Of a DNA stretch of 64,000 nt, positions 61,951-64,000 are shown in pieces. The notes below the pieces were generated by a model. The model searched no databases. It was not told where the DNA came from and saw nothing but the letters and a program-made list of their open reading frames with translations. Numbering within the stretch: position 1 is the first letter of the stretch; each line of letters opens with the position of its first letter. A program made the translations under genes and the position numbers. Source of the DNA: Kineobactrum sediminis (GTDB lineage: Bacteria; Pseudomonadota; Gammaproteobacteria; Pseudomonadales; Halieaceae); contig NZ_PKLZ01000003.1 in assembly GCF_002868715.1 (NCBI RefSeq), positions 558,001 to 622,000 on the forward strand. Reading direction: 5' to 3'.

Positions 61951-62845
61951 TTAGGCGAGCAGGACGAATGTAAGGGAATAGCTATGCCGAGAGAACCTTC
62001 ACCGCCGTCGATAACTGAGACAGCCTTCGATTGTCCGCATTGCGGGGCATATACGACTCAGTATTGGTTTGAGGTATACGCAAATGCGCGAGACAAAAAC
62101 GCCACTCCGCATATTCCAGACGGAAACACACGAAAGCGGATAACCGAGGAAAAGGACATTCCAGATGAGGCAAAACGCAATCTCCTCGAATGGTGTGACA
62201 AGATGGATAGCGGTTTAATCTATCTGGAAAGGAATGATGGCAAATACGCACCTAGAAATGTAGACAACCTAAACCTGAGTCAGTGTTATAACTGCGACAA
62301 AGTCGCTGTATGGGTTAAAGGGAATCTGATCCACCCAAATCAAAAACTTGGCGTGCCCCCAAATACTGACCTTCCAGATCACATAATTCGGGACTACGAG
62401 GAAGCTCGGGGCATTCTTGGTGATTCGCCAAGAGGTGCAGCGGCGCTGCTTCGCCTAGGTGTGCAAAAGCTCTGCGTACACCTTGGCGAGAAAGGTAAGA
62501 ACATTGATGACGACATCGCAAGTTTGGTTTCTAAAGGCTTGAATCCGCTTGTTCAAAAGTCATTGGATATAGTTCGCGTGATCGGTAACGAGGCGGTACA
62601 TCCTGGCGTCATAGATTTATACGATGATAGAGACACTGCTAGTCAATTGCTCATCCTCATCAACTCGATTGCCGACCAGATGATTAGCCATCCCAAGAAA
62701 GTTGAAGAGCTCTATGGGAAGCTACCGGAAAATAAACGGGAGGCAATTGAAAAGCGCAATAGCAAGGTAAAGCAGAGTGAATAATTCGCCTAACAATGCG
62801 CTCCTGCCGACGTCGGCGCTGATGCGCCGCAACCGAGCTCAGGCG
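61951..62845 (+). mobile_element. Solitary integron-type gene cassette
   Basis: A GTTAGGC core site (61950-61956) lies before the gene, and an attC site with GCCTAAC...GTTATGC lies directly after it. One promoterless gene fills the space. Recombination between G and T of the two core sites would define this cassette. No integron integrase is seen within the window, so it was probably inserted at a secondary site or is a CALIN-like remnant. Confidence 0.7.
61984..62784 (+). CDS. DUF4145-domain cassette protein with zinc ribbon
   Basis: A 266-residue soluble protein. Two CxxC pairs (FDCPHCGAYT near residues 11-20 and QCYNCDKVA near 100) form an N-terminal zinc ribbon. The DUF4145 domain follows: AALLRLGVQKLCVHLGEKGK, LVSKGLNPLVQKSLDIVRVI and GNEAVHPGVI. 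DUF4145 occurs alone or fused to restriction and defence enzymes, but its activity is unknown. ATG 61984 is preceded by AAGGGAATA. It is the only gene of the cassette. Confidence 0.8.
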   Translation: MPREPSPPSITETAFDCPHCGAYTTQYWFEVYANARDKNATPHIPDGNTRKRITEEKDIPDEAKRNLLEWCDKMDSGLIYLERNDGKYAPRNVDNLNLSQCYNCDKVAVWVKGNLIHPNQKLGVPPNTDLPDHIIRDYEEARGILGDSPRGAAALLRLGVQKLCVHLGEKGKNIDDDIASLVSKGLNPLVQKSLDIVRVIGNEAVHPGVIDLYDDRDTASQLLILINSIADQMISHPKKVEELYGKLPENKREAIEKRNSKVKQSE

Positions 62846-62851
62846 TTATGC
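62788..62851 (+). repeat. attC recombination site
   Basis: R'' is GCCTAAC (62788-62794) and R' is GTTATGC (62845-62851). Between them are complementary inner parts (GCGCTC with GAGC, GGCG with CGCC), giving an imperfect hairpin of about 64 bases. The layout closely follows that of aadA-type attC sites. It starts three bases after the DUF4145 stop. Confidence 0.8.
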
Positions 62852-63147
62852 GGACCAGTGTGACGTTGAGAACAGCTGTGAGTGAATTCTGGATTCAATC
62901 TGGCTGACGATGAAGCTGAGAGGGTGTTGAGTAAGAGATAACTTACGATTCGCTAGTTAGATACATTGACGTGCTTGTGATTCAGAAAAAATGTTCAAAA
63001 ACAATACGAATCCCGTGTGGATTATTTGAAAATGAACACTGAAAGCCACTTGTAAATAATGTAATATATCGCATATGTAGTGCACTGATAGCAGTTGTCA
63101 TTTTGGCACCTTTAAAAAATTAAAAACCATTTCAGCCTGGGGAACGC
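62852..63147. other. AT-rich region upstream of the ABC-3C operon
   Basis: No gene. Composition becomes clearly AT-rich, unlike the ICE. The promoter of the next operon should lie in 63000-63120. Confidence 0.5.
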
Positions 63148-63963
63148 ATGGGTGACAAGGCAAGAAAATATCGACCGTCTCACGTGAGAAGGCTGGATAC
63201 ATTATCAGGAAATCTCTGCTCTTTCCCAGGCTGTGACAGAAAATTGGTTGCAAGAGATGGTGAAACCATAGTTAGTAAGATTTGCCATATTGAAGCTGCA
63301 AGCGAGGAAGGTCCTCGTTTCAATGAAAAAAAGAATGATGATGAGCGAAGGCACTTTAGCAATCTAATACTTATGTGTGATGAATGCCATAACATCATTG
63401 ATAACAAAGACAATGAAGCGAAATATTCAGTGGAAATTCTTCAGCAATGGAAAAAAGACCATCATGAAAAGATGGAGTCGCTAAAGAAGCCTAATTATTC
63501 GCCATTATCACAGGTCATAAACGCTATTGCGTCACTCGACCTTGATACATTCGATGAGAACGGCTCAGAGATTGATGTCTTTAATATCGAAGATAAGATA
63601 TCCCACAATTGTTTGGTGAGAAATGTTGAATTAATTAATGAGTATAAGGTTTTTTATCCAAAAATATCAGCCCTTTACTCAGAGCTTGAATTGCAAGGTT
63701 CTTTCAAAAAAGAGAAGCTATTAAGGAATATACGCAGAATATATTTGAAAGTTCTAGGTTCCTATGTAGGCGTATCGGAAAACAGGCTAGAAATTATCCA
63801 GAACAACGCTGATAGCATTATTGAAGATGTTGAAGATGAGCTTCTTGCGACTTGCGAAACAAACACCTCAATTAATCAAGACGATATAGTTTTTGGTCTA
63901 TCGATTATCATGGTTGATGCTTTTATGCGGTGTAAGATTCTAGAGGAGCCGCCAAAAAAATGA
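63148..63963 (+). CDS. HNH-nuclease effector of an ABC-three-component (ABC-3C) system
   Basis: A 271-residue protein. The HNH zinc finger is complete: Cys24/Cys29 (NLCSFPGC), His47 in KICHIEAASEEGPRFN, Asn72 in FSNLILMC, and Cys77, Cys80, His81 (CDECH). The C-terminal 150 residues form a helical domain like those joining ABC-3C effectors to their partners. In this class (described from genome context) an effector, a middle component and an ABC ATPase form a conflict system. It overlaps the next gene by ATGA. The low GC indicates recent acquisition. Confidence 0.78.
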   Translation: MGDKARKYRPSHVRRLDTLSGNLCSFPGCDRKLVARDGETIVSKICHIEAASEEGPRFNEKKNDDERRHFSNLILMCDECHNIIDNKDNEAKYSVEILQQWKKDHHEKMESLKKPNYSPLSQVINAIASLDLDTFDENGSEIDVFNIEDKISHNCLVRNVELINEYKVFYPKISALYSELELQGSFKKEKLLRNIRRIYLKVLGSYVGVSENRLEIIQNNADSIIEDVEDELLATCETNTSINQDDIVFGLSIIMVDAFMRCKILEEPPKK

Positions 63964-64000
63964 TACTTGGAAAGGATATTCACCCCGAGAGGAAAATTTA
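63960..64000 (+). CDS. Start of a probable ABC-3C middle component
   Basis: ATG 63960 overlaps the effector stop and opens MILGKDIHPERKIY, cut by the window edge. Such N-termini (MI-GK-IHPE--LY) are known from middle components of ABC-3C systems. Only 13 complete codons can be seen, so the assignment leans on context. Confidence 0.5.
   Translation, partial: MILGKDIHPERKI

Overview
The window reads as a mosaic accessory region of a proteobacterium, most likely a gammaproteobacterium. The reasons are the GI-type (PFGI-1/pKLC102-like) conjugation genes, the outer-membrane TonB-dependent receptors with 'EVVVTAR'-like TonB boxes, and the 3' end of a tRNA-Ser(GGA) with an encoded CCA at the left edge. 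No housekeeping block was recognised after the tRNA. The whole window is probably island DNA, but neither an attachment-site duplicate nor the integrase that would define its ends was seen.

Layout. (1) 1-2.8 kb: tRNA-Ser 3' end, an intact IS110-family element of IS1111 type (about 201-1600), and decayed DNA including a piece of an SNF2 helicase gene and a (GCATC)7 tract. (2) 2.8-5.7 kb: a large HelD/UvrD-like helicase with an inserted nuclease-like segment and C-terminal zinc ribbons. (3) 6.2-18.7 kb: catabolic cluster A, with amidohydrolase, DUF59/MIP18 protein, two related cupins, TetR regulator, cytochrome P450, acyl-CoA synthetase, thiolase, TonB receptor, SDR and a double-CDGSH protein. 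Three CAAG...CTTG operators sit in front of its transcription units and suggest one TetR regulon. (4) 18.7-29 kb: the maintenance and replication module of an integrative conjugative element (ICE): AlpA, ParB, DUF2857-like, STY4528-like, TIGR03761-like, actin-like ParM, DUF3577, RadC, DUF6573, CsrA. ParA and DnaB, usual at this place, are absent. (5) 29.2-37.6 kb: catabolic cargo B, with TonB receptor, N,N-dimethylformamidase-like protein, enoyl-CoA hydratase, acyl-CoA synthetase, TetR and MFS, followed by a broken P4-type integrase. (6) 38.1-38.6 kb: relics resembling a second copy of ICE replication DNA. (7) 39-61.3 kb: the conjugation module (tyrosine recombinase-like protein, PilL2, TIGR03759, lytic transglycosylase, TIGR03765, TraD, TIGR03747, then RAQPRD through VirB4-like ATPase, TraU-like, TIGR03755 and TraG). 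A defence-type insert (Mrr-like nuclease and OLD-type ATPase) splits it at 45.4-49.1 kb. (8) 61.3-64 kb: a solitary integron-type gene cassette with its attC, then the start of an ABC-three-component (ABC-3C) conflict system that runs off the right edge.

How it fits together: the ICE supplies partition, replication and a type IV secretion apparatus. Its hot spots carry two uptake-plus-CoA-activation pathways for unidentified organic substrates and several anti-phage or anti-plasmid candidates. The transfer module looks nearly complete, but the TraU-like gene has a +1 shift in a run of ten G. The relaxase and the ICE integrase are not in view. All family names come from reading motifs by eye; no search was run.
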